A stretch of DNA of 64,000 nt. It comes from Halobacillus salinus. Its GTDB lineage: Bacteria; Bacillota; Bacilli; Bacillales; Halobacillaceae. Under the pieces are notes generated by a model, which ran no database searches, was not told the DNA's origin, and saw only the letters and a program-made list of their open reading frames with translations. A program made the translations under genes and the position numbers. Position 1 is the first letter of the stretch. Every line of letters begins with the position of its first letter. Below are positions 1 through 8,327 of the stretch, in pieces. The stretch covers positions 62,001-126,000 of the forward strand of contig NZ_SRJC01000008.1 in assembly GCF_004684905.1 (NCBI RefSeq), given 5' to 3'.

Positions 1-150
1 ACAGGCGTCGAGCCGACTACGCACGTCCTTGATTTGAAGAACGTCATGCGTAAGGACGAACCGAAGAAATGGATCGAGAAAGAAGACGCGATGAAGAACG
101 CACCAGACCACCAAGACGGACAATTCAAAGTCCCATCGGTATTGGAATAG
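1..150 (+). CDS. gatC: Asp-tRNA(Asn)/Glu-tRNA(Gln) amidotransferase subunit C, 3' part
   Basis: The frame is open from the window edge and encodes the last 49 residues of GatC. It starts at [17 protein letters not shown], the conserved C-terminal core of the family, and ends [12 protein letters not shown]. GatC is the small subunit that belts GatA and GatB together in the complex that amidates misacylated Glu-tRNA(Gln) or Asp-tRNA(Asn). The stop is 11 bases before the gatA start, with an AGGAGG-like site between them, so the three subunits form one operon. The 5' end and promoter lie outside the window. Confidence 0.93.
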   Translation, partial: TGVEPTTHVLDLKNVMRKDEPKKWIEKEDAMKNAPDHQDGQFKVPSVLE

Positions 151-161
151 GAGGTTAGACG

Positions 162-1631
162 ATGAGCTTATTCGAACATTCTTTACGTGAGCTTCAAGAG
201 AAGCTACATAAGAAAGAAATCACCGTAACAGATCTAGTGGAAGAATCGTACAAACGAATCCACGAAGTCGACGATGAAGTCCAAGCCTTCATCACCCTGA
301 ACGAAGAGCAAGCGAAAGCGAAAGCAGCTGAGCTTGATGAGAACCCGGACGCAGACGCGAAACTATTCGGCCTGCCGATCGGTGTCAAAGACAACATCAT
401 GACAAAAGGGCTCCGCACGACAGCCGGAAGCCAGTTTTTGAAAAACTTCGAGGACCCGCTTTATGATGCGACCGTCGTAGGCAAGTTGAATGATGCGAAG
501 TCGATCACAATCGGGAAATTGAACATGGACGAATTCGCGATGGGTTCTTCCAATGAGAACTCCAGCTACGCTTCTGCCCGCAACCCGTGGAACACCGATT
601 ACGTTCCAGGTGGATCCAGTGGTGGTTCCGCTGCCGCTGTTGCAGCAGGCGAAGTACCATATTCCCTTGGTTCCGACACAGGTGGATCGATCCGTCAGCC
701 GGCAGCATACTGTGGCGTCGTAGGCCTTAAGCCGACATACGGCCGCGTATCCCGTTTCGGTCTGATCGCATTCGCCTCTTCTCTAGACCAAATCGGCCCG
801 ATCACCAACACGGTAGAGGACAACGCCTTTTTACTAGAGACAATTGCAGGCCATGACAAGATGGATTCCACTTCTGCAGACGTAGAAGTACCGAAATACA
901 CAGATGCCCTTACGAACGACGTGAAGGGTCTTAAGATTGCAGTACCGAAAGAATACTTGAGCGAAGGGGTCAACCCGGAAGTGAAAGAAGCGGTACAAGC
1001 TGCCCTTAAGAAATACGAAGAGCTAGGTGCGACGTGGGAAGAAGTATCCCTTCCACACTCGAAATACGCCCTATCTACGTACTACTTGCTTTCTTCATCA
1101 GAAGCATCTGCGAACCTTGCCCGCTTCGACGGCGTGCGCTACGGTAAGCGTGCCGATGATGTAGAGTCGATGCTTGAGATGTTCAAGCGTTCCCGCGCAG
1201 AAGGCTTCGGTGAAGAAGTGAAGCGCCGTATCATGCTTGGTACATTCGCCCTTAGCTCCGGCTACTACGATGCGTACTACAAGAAAGCACAACAAGTACG
1301 TACATTGATCAAGAACGATTTTGAAAAAGTGTTCGAAGACTACGACGTCATCGTTGGACCGACGACTCCGACACCTGCCTTCAAAGTAGGGGACAAGACG
1401 GACGATCCCATGACGATGTACGCAAACGACATCTTGACGATCCCAGTCAACTTAGCAGGCGTACCGGGAATCTCCATTCCATGCGGATTCTCAGATAAAG
1501 GACTGCCAATCGGCCTTCAGATCATCGGAAAACACTTTGACGAATCAACCGTGTACCGTGCGGCTCATGCCTACGAACAAGCGACTGATTTCCATACACA
1601 ACGCCCGTCCCTTGGAGGTGCGAACGCATAA
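162..1631 (+). CDS. gatA: GatCAB amidotransferase subunit A (amidase)
   Basis: 489 residues, the usual GatA length. It hydrolyses glutamine and supplies ammonia for amidation of misacylated tRNA in the cytoplasm. The amidase-signature Ser-cisSer-Lys triad is visible: Lys76 in GVKDN, the cis-Ser at about 152 in PGGSSGGS, and the nucleophile Ser176 in [10 protein letters not shown]. The ATG at 162 follows GGAGG at 151-155. The stop overlaps the gatB start by one base, which suggests translational coupling. Nothing is unusual about the gene. Confidence 0.97.
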   Translation: MSLFEHSLRELQEKLHKKEITVTDLVEESYKRIHEVDDEVQAFITLNEEQAKAKAAELDENPDADAKLFGLPIGVKDNIMTKGLRTTAGSQFLKNFEDPLYDATVVGKLNDAKSITIGKLNMDEFAMGSSNENSSYASARNPWNTDYVPGGSSGGSAAAVAAGEVPYSLGSDTGGSIRQPAAYCGVVGLKPTYGRVSRFGLIAFASSLDQIGPITNTVEDNAFLLETIAGHDKMDSTSADVEVPKYTDALTNDVKGLKIAVPKEYLSEGVNPEVKEAVQAALKKYEELGATWEEVSLPHSKYALSTYYLLSSSEASANLARFDGVRYGKRADDVESMLEMFKRSRAEGFGEEVKRRIMLGTFALSSGYYDAYYKKAQQVRTLIKNDFEKVFEDYDVIVGPTTPTPAFKVGDKTDDPMTMYANDILTIPVNLAGVPGISIPCGFSDKGLPIGLQIIGKHFDESTVYRAAHAYEQATDFHTQRPSLGGANA

Positions 1632-3061
1632 TGAACTTTGAAACGATTATCGGACTTGAAGTCCACGTCGAACTGAAAACCGAATCGAAAATCTTCAGCC
1701 CGTCTCCAAACATGTTCGGGGATGAGCCGAACACGAACGTCAACCCGATCGACCTCGGGTACCCGGGTGTCCTGCCTGTCTTGAACGAAGAGGCAGTCAA
1801 CTTCGCGATGAAAGCCGCTATGGCACTGAACTGTGACATCGCGACGGATACGAAGTTCGACCGTAAGAACTACTTCTATCCAGACAACCCGAAAGCTTAC
1901 CAGATCTCTCAATTCGACCAGCCGATCGGCGAGAACGGCTACATCGACATTGAAGTAGACGGTGAGAAAAAACGTATCGGTATTACGCGCCTTCACATGG
2001 AGGAAGACGCTGGTAAGCTGACCCACTCTGATGACGGCTACTCTCTAGTCGACTTCAACCGCCAAGGTACACCGCTTGTCGAGATCGTATCCGAGCCGGA
2101 TATCCGTACGCCGAAAGAAGCATACGCGTATCTTGAGGCGCTGAAGAACATCATCCAATACACTGGCGTATCGGATTGTAAGATGGAAGAAGGTTCCCTT
2201 CGCTGTGATGCGAACATTTCCCTTCGCCCGATCGGACAAGAGGAATTCGGTACGAAAGCGGAACTGAAGAACTTGAACTCGTTCTCTTTTGTACAAAAAG
2301 GACTAGAGTTCGAAGAGAAGCGTCAGAAGAAGGAATTGCTGACAGGCGGTGAGATCCTTCAGGAAACTCGTCGTTACGATGAGCAGACGAAGGAAACGAT
2401 CCTGATGCGTGTCAAAGAAGGATCCGACGACTATCGTTACTTCCCGGAGCCTGACCTCGTCAAGCTTCACATCGATGAAGACTGGAAAGAGCGTATTCGC
2501 CAGCAGATCCCAGAGCTTCCGGACGCGCGTAAGAAGCGTTACATCGAAGAACTGGAACTTCCGGAGTACGACGCAATGGTTCTTACAAATAACAAAGAAC
2601 TATCCGACTTCTTCGAAGAGACGATCGCAGCAGGCGGCGACATCAAGCAGGCGTCCAACTGGTTGATGGGTGAAGTATCTGCGTACATGAACAAGAATTA
2701 CAAAGAGCTTCACGAGCTTGAACTTACGCCAACATCGCTAGCGAAGATGATCAAGCTGATCGAAGACGGCACGATCTCTTCCAAGATCGCGAAGAAAGTC
2801 TTCTCCGAGCTAGTTGAAAACGGCGGCGACCCAGAGAAGATTGTCAAAGACAAAGGACTTGTCCAAATCTCTGACGAAGGCCAGCTGACGGAGATCATCA
2901 CGACGATCCTCGATAACAACCAGCAGTCGATCGAAGACTACAAGAACGGTAAAGATAAAGCGCTCGGCTTCCTAGTCGGCCAAGTGATGAAAGAGACCAA
3001 AGGACAGGCGAACCCGCCAATGGTCAACAAGATCATCCTTGCTGAAATGGAGAAGCGCTAA
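1631..3061 (+). CDS. gatB: GatCAB amidotransferase subunit B
   Basis: 476 residues, full length for GatB. The N-terminal cradle domain begins [13 protein letters not shown] and contains the conserved LHMEEDAGK; this domain phosphorylates the tRNA-bound carboxylate and performs the amidation. The C-terminal third holds the helical and YqeY-like tail domains that bind tRNA, with the closing stretch [17 protein letters not shown]. The ATG shares its A with the gatA TAA stop, and an AGGTG site lies within the end of gatA. It is the last gene of the gatCAB operon. Confidence 0.97.
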   Translation: MNFETIIGLEVHVELKTESKIFSPSPNMFGDEPNTNVNPIDLGYPGVLPVLNEEAVNFAMKAAMALNCDIATDTKFDRKNYFYPDNPKAYQISQFDQPIGENGYIDIEVDGEKKRIGITRLHMEEDAGKLTHSDDGYSLVDFNRQGTPLVEIVSEPDIRTPKEAYAYLEALKNIIQYTGVSDCKMEEGSLRCDANISLRPIGQEEFGTKAELKNLNSFSFVQKGLEFEEKRQKKELLTGGEILQETRRYDEQTKETILMRVKEGSDDYRYFPEPDLVKLHIDEDWKERIRQQIPELPDARKKRYIEELELPEYDAMVLTNNKELSDFFEETIAAGGDIKQASNWLMGEVSAYMNKNYKELHELELTPTSLAKMIKLIEDGTISSKIAKKVFSELVENGGDPEKIVKDKGLVQISDEGQLTEIITTILDNNQQSIEDYKNGKDKALGFLVGQVMKETKGQANPPMVNKIILAEMEKR

Positions 3062-3083
3062 GATAGAGAGAACTTTTTCGGAA

Positions 3084-3114
3084 AGCACGCACCTTTACAT
3101 AAGGGCGTGTTTTC
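3084..3114 (+). terminator. Probable terminator of gatCAB
   Basis: AGCACGC pairs with GCGTGTT across a 14-base loop and is followed by a short T run. The stem is weak, with one G-T pair. Its position directly after gatB supports the call. Confidence 0.45.
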
Positions 3115-3242
3115 TAATGAAGGCGAGAATTGCGGCATGTATGTAATCCTTAATCTTACATATAATGTTGTAATGGTGTCCAAGCCTAGAAAAAAGAGGT
3201 ATGATGGAAACAGAACCACGCCTGGATGAGGGGGTCAAACCT

Positions 3243-4154
3243 ATGCAAACTGCCCGGATTATTTATAACCCGACCTCTGGCAGAGAAGTAATAAGAAAAG
3301 TATTACCCGATATATTACAACGCTTCGAGCAAAAAGGCTACGAAACGTCCGCCCACGCAACGACCTGCGCAGGGGACGCGACCGAAGCTGCCCAATACGC
3401 GATCGAGCGCAAATTCGACGTCGTCGTAGCAGCCGGAGGGGACGGCACGATCAACGAAGTCATCAACGGTCTCGCCGAACAGGCCCACAAGCCGAAAGTC
3501 GGCGTCATCCCAGTCGGCACGACCAACGATTTCGCCCGCGCCTTATGCATACCAAGAAACATCCATAAAGCAGTCGATGTCATTCTGGAAGGCTATACTC
3601 AGCCACTGGATATCGGCCGCGTCAATGAGCACTACTTCATGAACATCGCCGGTGGAGGGAAAATCACTGAGATTTCCTATGAAGTACCGAGCAAACTGAA
3701 AACGATGCTCGGCCAGCTCGCCTACTACTTGAAAGGCATCGAGCTATTGCCGCAGATTCGTCCGACCCGCGTCGAAATCGAATACGACGGCAAATGGTTC
3801 GAAGGCGATATCATGCTGTTCCTCGTCTCCAACACGAACTCTGTTGGGGGACTTGAGAAGCTTGCGCCTGCAGCTCGTATGGATGACGGACTGTTCGACT
3901 TGATGATCATTGAGAAAATGAACATCGCGGAATTCGTTCGTTTGGCGACGCTTGCCGCACAAGGCAACCACTTGGATCATCCGAAGTTCAAGCATCTGAC
4001 GGCGAGTCGGGTGAAGGTGAAGACGGATGAGAAGATGCAGTTGAATGTGGACGGGGAATTTGGTGGATTATTGCCCGGGGAATTTGTCAATTTATATCGC
4101 CATTTGGACTTTTTCCTTCCGGAGGATAAGTTTAAGGATGGGCATTGTAAGTAA
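3243..4154 (+). CDS. dgkB: Diacylglycerol kinase, lipid/DagK family
   Basis: About 303 residues. It phosphorylates diacylglycerol to phosphatidate at the membrane, recycling the lipid released during lipoteichoic acid synthesis. The sequence begins MQTARIIYNPTSGRE as in Bacillus DgkB. It carries the nucleotide-binding GGDGTINEVINGL and GTTNDFARAL motifs and the C-terminal LNVDGE motif. The frame extends upstream to 3201, but that ATG touches its own purine tract. The ATG at 3243 has GAGGGGG at 3229-3235 with good spacing and matches the family N-terminus. The order gatB - dgkB - rlmCD is that of Bacillus subtilis apart from intervening genes. It has its own terminator downstream. Confidence 0.93.
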   Translation: MQTARIIYNPTSGREVIRKVLPDILQRFEQKGYETSAHATTCAGDATEAAQYAIERKFDVVVAAGGDGTINEVINGLAEQAHKPKVGVIPVGTTNDFARALCIPRNIHKAVDVILEGYTQPLDIGRVNEHYFMNIAGGGKITEISYEVPSKLKTMLGQLAYYLKGIELLPQIRPTRVEIEYDGKWFEGDIMLFLVSNTNSVGGLEKLAPAARMDDGLFDLMIIEKMNIAEFVRLATLAAQGNHLDHPKFKHLTASRVKVKTDEKMQLNVDGEFGGLLPGEFVNLYRHLDFFLPEDKFKDGHCK

Positions 4155-4158
4155 GGAT

Positions 4159-4190
4159 GAAGCGCTGCTTAGGTAGCGCTTTTTCTTTTT
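4159..4190 (+). terminator. Rho-independent terminator after dgkB
   Basis: An AGCGCT/AGCGCT stem with a short loop is followed by TTTTTCTTTTT, starting five bases after the stop codon. Confidence 0.8.
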
Positions 4191-4199
4191 GATGAGAGG

Positions 4200-4325
4200 G
4201 AAGGGGGGATGGGAAACGTTACGCTTTCCGTGGGCGATCGCCGAGCCTCCTCGGGCTGACGCCCTGTGGGGTCTCGGTCTGTTCTCCGATCCCACAGGAG
4301 TCTCCACGTTTCCCATCCCCCCTTC
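4200..4325. repeat. 126-bp palindromic intergenic element, Bacillaceae type
   Basis: A 20-base arm at 4200-4219 (GAAGGGGGGATGGGAAACGT) is the exact reverse complement of 4306-4325. Inside it are a second nested pair (CCGTGGG near 4228 against CCCACAG near 4290) and the core words GAGCCTCCTCGG and GTGGGGTCTC. From memory, this core (GAGCCTCCTCG... TGGGGTCTC ... CCCACAGGAGTC) recurs in intergenic regions of many Bacillaceae genomes and is often mis-annotated as a short protein. It could form a long hairpin in RNA. Its function is unknown to me. Confidence 0.75.
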
Positions 4326-4578
4326 ATCGAAACAGACTACACTAACCCACCTCACAGATGAATACCATGCTGCTATCTCCAAATGGAGTGGTGATATCAA
4401 TCAAATTGGTCTAGTAATCGATCAAGTCAGAAAGGCTATCCATCATGTATGAGCGTTTATCGATCAAACTTGGGAATATATCGCGCACTTGCCGATTGTT
4501 ATCGCTCAGGCGGTATCGGAACATCTGCGAGGCGATTGTGATAAAATAGAGGACAACTACGAAACAAAGGACGGATGA

Positions 4579-5964
4579 ATGATGGCGAAAGTAAAGCCAC
4601 CTGTACAGAAGAATGAGACAGTCACGCTCAGGTTCGAAGACTTGACGCATGAGGGGAATGGCGTTGGGAAGGTCGACGGGTACCCGTTGTTCGTGCCTCA
4701 CGGTCTGCCTGGTGAAGAGGCAGAGGTGAAGGTCATTAAAGTGAAGAAGAACTTCGGCTTCGGCAAGCTCTTGAACGTGAAGCAGGAGAGCGACGACCGC
4801 GTCGAGCCTCCGTGTGACGTCTACTATAAATGCGGCGGTTGCCAACTGCAGCACATGAGCTACCAGATGCAGCTCGACATGAAGCAGAAGCAAGTGAAAG
4901 ACAATATGAAGAAGATCGGCCACCTTGAACATGTGCCCGTTCACCCGACGATCGGCATGGACGATCCGTGGCGCTACCGGAACAAAGTTCAGATCCCTGT
5001 CGGTCAAAAGGAAGACGGCGAACTGAAGACTGGTTTCTATCAAAAACGGAGCCACAACATCATCGATATGGATACGTGTCTGATCCAGGACGAAATGAAC
5101 GATCGTATGGTCGAGACCGTCCGCCGTATCGCGTCGAAGCTTGGCATATCAGCCTACGACGAGCATACGCATCGTGGGACGCTACGCCATATCATGGTCC
5201 GCACAGGCCAGAATACGAAGGATATCATGGTCGTAATCGTCACAAAAACGAAGAAGCTTCCACACCAGGACAAGCTGATCGACGAGATCCGCGACGCCTT
5301 CCCGAACGTGAAATCAATCGTCCATAACGTCAACAGCGCCAAGACGAACGTCATTCTCGGAAAACAGACGAACGTCATCTACGGCGACGAATACATCTAC
5401 GACACGATCGGTGATATCAAGTTCATGATCTCCCCGCTGTCGTTCTATCAGGTCAACCCGACCCAGACGAAAGCCCTTTATGATCAAGCGCTACAGTACG
5501 CAGATCTGAGAGGCGGCGAGACTGTTATTGACGCTTACTGCGGTATCGGAACAATCTCCCTTTTCCTAGCGCAGAAGGCTAAGAAAGTTTACGGCGTCGA
5601 GATTGTACCAGAAGCCGTCACCGATGCGAAGAAAAACGCACGTCTGAACAATATGGACAACGCCGAGTTCTACGTTGGACAAGCAGAAGAGCTGATGCCA
5701 TGGTGGCGTAACCAAGGCTTGCGTCCTGACGTAATCGTCGTCGATCCACCGCGTAAAGGCTGTGATGAGGAACTGTTGAAAGCGATGCTTGATATGGAGC
5801 CGGAGCGGATTGTGTATGTCTCTTGTAATCCTTCGACGCTGGCGCGTGATTTGCGTGTGCTGGAGGATGGGGGATATGAGACGCAGGAGGTTCAGCCGGT
5901 GGATATGTTCCCTCAGACGAGTCACGTAGAGTGCTGTGCGTTGATTGAAAGGGTTAAAAAGTAA
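4579..5964 (+). CDS. rlmCD: 23S rRNA (uracil) C5-methyltransferase, RlmCD/TrmA family
   Basis: 461 residues. It methylates uridines of 23S rRNA (U747 and U1939 in the B. subtilis enzyme) using S-adenosylmethionine. An N-terminal TRAM domain covers about residues 11-70. A [4Fe-4S] site is formed by Cys79, Cys85, Cys88 and Cys167. The methyltransferase fold has the SAM motif [14 protein letters not shown], the DPPRKGC motif and the catalytic Cys416 in [12 protein letters not shown]. The start is at tandem ATGs after AAAGGA. It is monocistronic, between the palindromic element and its own terminator. Confidence 0.95.
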   Translation: MMAKVKPPVQKNETVTLRFEDLTHEGNGVGKVDGYPLFVPHGLPGEEAEVKVIKVKKNFGFGKLLNVKQESDDRVEPPCDVYYKCGGCQLQHMSYQMQLDMKQKQVKDNMKKIGHLEHVPVHPTIGMDDPWRYRNKVQIPVGQKEDGELKTGFYQKRSHNIIDMDTCLIQDEMNDRMVETVRRIASKLGISAYDEHTHRGTLRHIMVRTGQNTKDIMVVIVTKTKKLPHQDKLIDEIRDAFPNVKSIVHNVNSAKTNVILGKQTNVIYGDEYIYDTIGDIKFMISPLSFYQVNPTQTKALYDQALQYADLRGGETVIDAYCGIGTISLFLAQKAKKVYGVEIVPEAVTDAKKNARLNNMDNAEFYVGQAEELMPWWRNQGLRPDVIVVDPPRKGCDEELLKAMLDMEPERIVYVSCNPSTLARDLRVLEDGGYETQEVQPVDMFPQTSHVECCALIERVKK

Positions 5965-6281
5965 GCAGAGGGTTGCTCGAGAATTTGTAGAATATTCTCG
6001 GGCTTCCGTCTGCTTTTTTTTCTATGCGAGTGGTTAATCTGTGCAAAAACTCAGGAGTTAATTCGTTTAGTTTTACAAGGTGTTCTACTTGTTCTGTCAA
6101 TTTCTCAAGTACTGTTTCGTCATGTTGAGAGGCTAAGGATTCTTCCAGTTCCGCTCTCCCTTCTTGAAAGAACCAAAAGTTCTTCATTTGTTATTTCATT
6201 GATTACCTCAAAATCTTCTTCAGTCAATTTCCCATCAGTACGCTCAATAATAAAGTTAGCTTTTCGTTTTTTAAGATTTTT
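5954..6281 (-). pseudogene. C-terminal remnant of a site-specific (serine) recombinase
   Basis: Read leftward, one frame from about 6281 encodes an open stretch ending near NEITNEELL. A neighbouring frame (5954-6187) continues with FFQEGRAELEESLASQ and ends with ELTPEFLHRLTTRIEKKADG and PRIFYKFS. The join implies a frameshift near 6185. The LTPE...RIE-KADGSPRI-Y-FS ending is what I know from the C-terminus of large serine recombinases and resolvases. No catalytic N-terminal domain is present upstream; the frame is closed by a stop at about 6284. I infer a decayed end of a mobile element. The family call rests on memory of the C-terminal motif. Confidence 0.5.
5963..6024 (+). terminator. Terminator after rlmCD
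   Basis: AAGCAGA...TCTGCTT with an inner GAGAAT/ATTCTC stem is followed by eight T residues at 6014-6021. It overlaps the end of the opposing recombinase remnant. Confidence 0.75.
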
Positions 6282-6314
6282 TTATGGAGGAAGCGTATTT
6301 GGTTAAGAGGCGAT

Positions 6315-6515
6315 ATGAGTGGGCATGTTACTCATTTAAAAAGAGGGAATGGAGGTTTGAAAGCTCTTGATGTTTTGATAAAAATATTAAGCGAAAAGAA
6401 ACTAGTAGGTAGTACAAACAAGAGGTTTGTAAGAGGGGAGCTAAGTGCTGTATGTTTTCAAGACGCTCCATTACACGGATTAGCTCAGAAGAGGCGATGG
6501 TTGAATGAAGGATAA
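6315..6515 (+). CDS. Short ORF, probably the truncated N-terminus of a larger protein
   Basis: 66 residues starting MSGHVTHLKRGNGGLKALDV, with a conserved-looking stretch ELSAVCFQDAPLHGL. I do not recognise the family with certainty. The VCFQDAPL type of motif resembles the N-terminal part of larger proteins that occur in phage-defence neighbourhoods, and the frame stops abruptly where such proteins would continue. The ATG at 6315 has only a weak purine tract (AAGAGG) upstream. It sits between the recombinase remnant and a hairpin, in AT-rich DNA, so a broken accessory gene is the best guess. Confidence 0.3.
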   Translation: MSGHVTHLKRGNGGLKALDVLIKILSEKKLVGSTNKRFVRGELSAVCFQDAPLHGLAQKRRWLNEG

Positions 6516-6559
6516 GGTGGGAAAATTCCTTGTTTTTTGAACCTATGTAGAAATCAATT

Positions 6560-6610
6560 GGTGCCTGACCCTCACTTCGATAAAGTATTAACGCAGCGGC
6601 GGTCAGGCAC
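6560..6610. repeat. GTGCCTGACC hairpin repeat
   Basis: GGTGCCTGACC at 6560-6570 is inverted as GGTCAGGCAC at 6601-6610. The loop begins CCTCACTTCGATAAAG, closely similar to the loop of the hairpin at 27439-27490. Elements with GTGCCTGACC arms are common between Bacillaceae genes. This copy lies just upstream of the hydrolase gene and could also act on its transcription. Confidence 0.65.
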
Positions 6611-6647
6611 GCTCATTATTATTTATAAGGATGGAGATTAAGAACTT

Positions 6648-7949
6648 ATGTCACTTAAAATGAATATAAAAAAGAGAGGTAGCCAGAAGGACAATAAATC
6701 ATTAGTTGTCTTAATTCATGGTCTAGGTGCACCAGAAACTTGGAAAAATGACTGGGAAAATCTAATATTAAACGACCAAGAACTTGTAGGTGTAGATTTG
6801 GGGATTGTTTCGTACGATACATCACATTTAATCAGTGGTTTTTTAAAAATATCAGGTACACTTCAATTAGGCAACCGTGAGATAACTATTAGTGAAGATA
6901 AAGTTACTAAAATAGAAATTCTGGCTCGTGAATTAAAACGTGAGCTTGACCTAAGGCATACTCGCCAATATGAAAATATCATTTTAGTGGGTCATAGTAT
7001 GGGTGGACTTATAGGAATTCATTACTTACTCCAAGAAATTGAAAATAGGAATCCAACCAGAGTAAATGGTTATCTGAGCCTAGCAACACCATTTAATGGA
7101 GCTCCTTTATCCCAATTTTATAAATTATTTAAACGTGTACAAAATCATGACCAAATTAAACAATTGAGAGCGAATGATGATTTCCTTGATGAAACCATAA
7201 GGCTGTGGCAGACACACTTGGATAGCCCTGAGATCCATGACATAGACTTTAAGTTTTGCTATGGAATAGATGATGAAATTGTAGAACATAACAGTGCGAT
7301 ACCCTATATATCTGGGAGGAAATGGACTTCGGGGGTTCCTCTTTCTGGTACTCATGGTGGGATACTAGATGTTACTGAGGGGTATGAATCCTCTGTTTAT
7401 GTACAGCTACGTGATCATGTGCTAAATGTTTGTGAGAGGAATTTTGGCAGCTCATTAGAAATTCAAGATGAAGATTCAACTTTGGATGTTACAATAACAC
7501 ATTATGAACAAAATTTTAATCTGTATATAGGCAATAATTTAGGGGATAAGTTGGATCTCGAATTAGTTTTACATAACACCTCCTCAAAAACAGTTACGGT
7601 TTGGGAAATACTTCTAAAAAGAGGTTCTAACTGTATATCACTTGATTTAGGGGAAGAACTTATAGTTTTAGGCCCGGGTGTAAGTCGGAAAAAGAAGTTT
7701 TCAATCAGAAAAAGCGAATCTGTAAATAGTCCTGAGGATGTTATTGAACGTGTTGTAAGCTATGGAATTACGCAAACATTAATAGTTAAGGATAACAATA
7801 AAAATGAAATCTCTAAAATTATATTGGACAATCAAGGAGTAAATGGAGTTAAAAAGGATGAAGCTTTTAAACCAATTAACGTTGATGAAAAAATACAAAA
7901 TATTCTTAATAAATTCGGAAAAAAATACAAGGATAAGTTCAGGAGATAG
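6648..7949 (+). CDS. Alpha/beta-hydrolase (lipase/serine esterase-like) with C-terminal beta-rich domain
   Basis: 433 residues. Residues about 15-260 form an alpha/beta-hydrolase. The oxyanion segment VLIHGLG is at 21-27, the nucleophile elbow GHSMGG has Ser117, a candidate Asp is in GIDDE (208-209), and a candidate His is in GTHGG (His236). This layout fits the DUF676/PGAP1-like esterases. The remaining ~170 residues (from LDVTITHYEQNF) look like a beta-sandwich and are not recognised. There is no signal peptide, so a cytoplasmic enzyme is likely. The start at 6648 follows AAGGATGGAG. The gene is clearly more AT-rich than its neighbours and lies beside recombinase debris, which suggests transfer. 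Substrate unknown; a defence role is possible but unproven. Confidence 0.6.
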   Translation: MSLKMNIKKRGSQKDNKSLVVLIHGLGAPETWKNDWENLILNDQELVGVDLGIVSYDTSHLISGFLKISGTLQLGNREITISEDKVTKIEILARELKRELDLRHTRQYENIILVGHSMGGLIGIHYLLQEIENRNPTRVNGYLSLATPFNGAPLSQFYKLFKRVQNHDQIKQLRANDDFLDETIRLWQTHLDSPEIHDIDFKFCYGIDDEIVEHNSAIPYISGRKWTSGVPLSGTHGGILDVTEGYESSVYVQLRDHVLNVCERNFGSSLEIQDEDSTLDVTITHYEQNFNLYIGNNLGDKLDLELVLHNTSSKTVTVWEILLKRGSNCISLDLGEELIVLGPGVSRKKKFSIRKSESVNSPEDVIERVVSYGITQTLIVKDNNKNEISKIILDNQGVNGVKKDEAFKPINVDEKIQNILNKFGKKYKDKFRR

Positions 7950-7986
7950 AGTTAAAAGGATCATGTCATTAATAGTATAGTGTAAA

Positions 7987-8019
7987 CAACCACCTTTTTA
8001 TTGAATAGATAGATGGTTG
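7987..8019. terminator. Weak hairpin after the hydrolase gene
   Basis: CAACCA at 7987-7992 pairs with TGGTTG at 8014-8019. There is no strong T run on the plus side, so termination is uncertain. Confidence 0.35.
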
Positions 8020-8126
8020 TTAAAGTGAACACCAATACATCTTTAGCTCTTGTAATTTATCTATCATTAGCATACAACCCATGTTGATTGTGTGACGCTG
8101 CTTGAGAAAGAAATAGCTAACAGAAG

Positions 8127-8193
8127 AAGTGCCTGCCACTTCCCTGATTTTGTCATAATAAAAAGACAAAAGGGAAGAGGAAGGCACTTTTTT
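8127..8193 (+). terminator. Long hairpin with T run, related to the GTGCC repeats
   Basis: The left arm AAGTGCCT...CTTCCCT at 8128-8145 pairs with AGGGAAG...AGGCACTT at 8171-8189, followed by TTTTTT. The GTGCCTGCC start resembles the other GTGCC hairpins of the window. It is a plausible terminator or an inserted repeat. Confidence 0.5.
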
Positions 8194-8327
8194 ACGTAAA
8201 AATCGAAAAAACTTGATACATCCCATTGAATTTTCATGCATTAATATGTATCATTATCATTTCAACATGCATTATTTAGCGCAATAATCTAATTAATATA
8301 CATTCTTATTCATGGGGGAATTCTGTT

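Larger units (their letters stand above)
7950..8327. other. Intergenic region with two hairpins, no gene supported
   Basis: These 378 bases hold the hairpins listed at 7987-8019 and 8127-8193. A 73-codon leftward frame (8020-8241) spans the second hairpin; it has no good ribosome binding site and no recognisable motif. The last 60 bases are AT-rich and presumably carry the promoter of the YjiH-family gene. Confidence 0.5.

Noticed and set aside
4189-4452. 87-codon rightward frame and the opposing 102-codon frame over 4092-4400
   Set aside because: Both run through the palindromic element and have no recognisable domain; this element commonly creates spurious ORFs.
8020-8241. 73-codon leftward frame
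   Set aside because: It spans a terminator-like hairpin, lacks a ribosome binding site and shows no motif.
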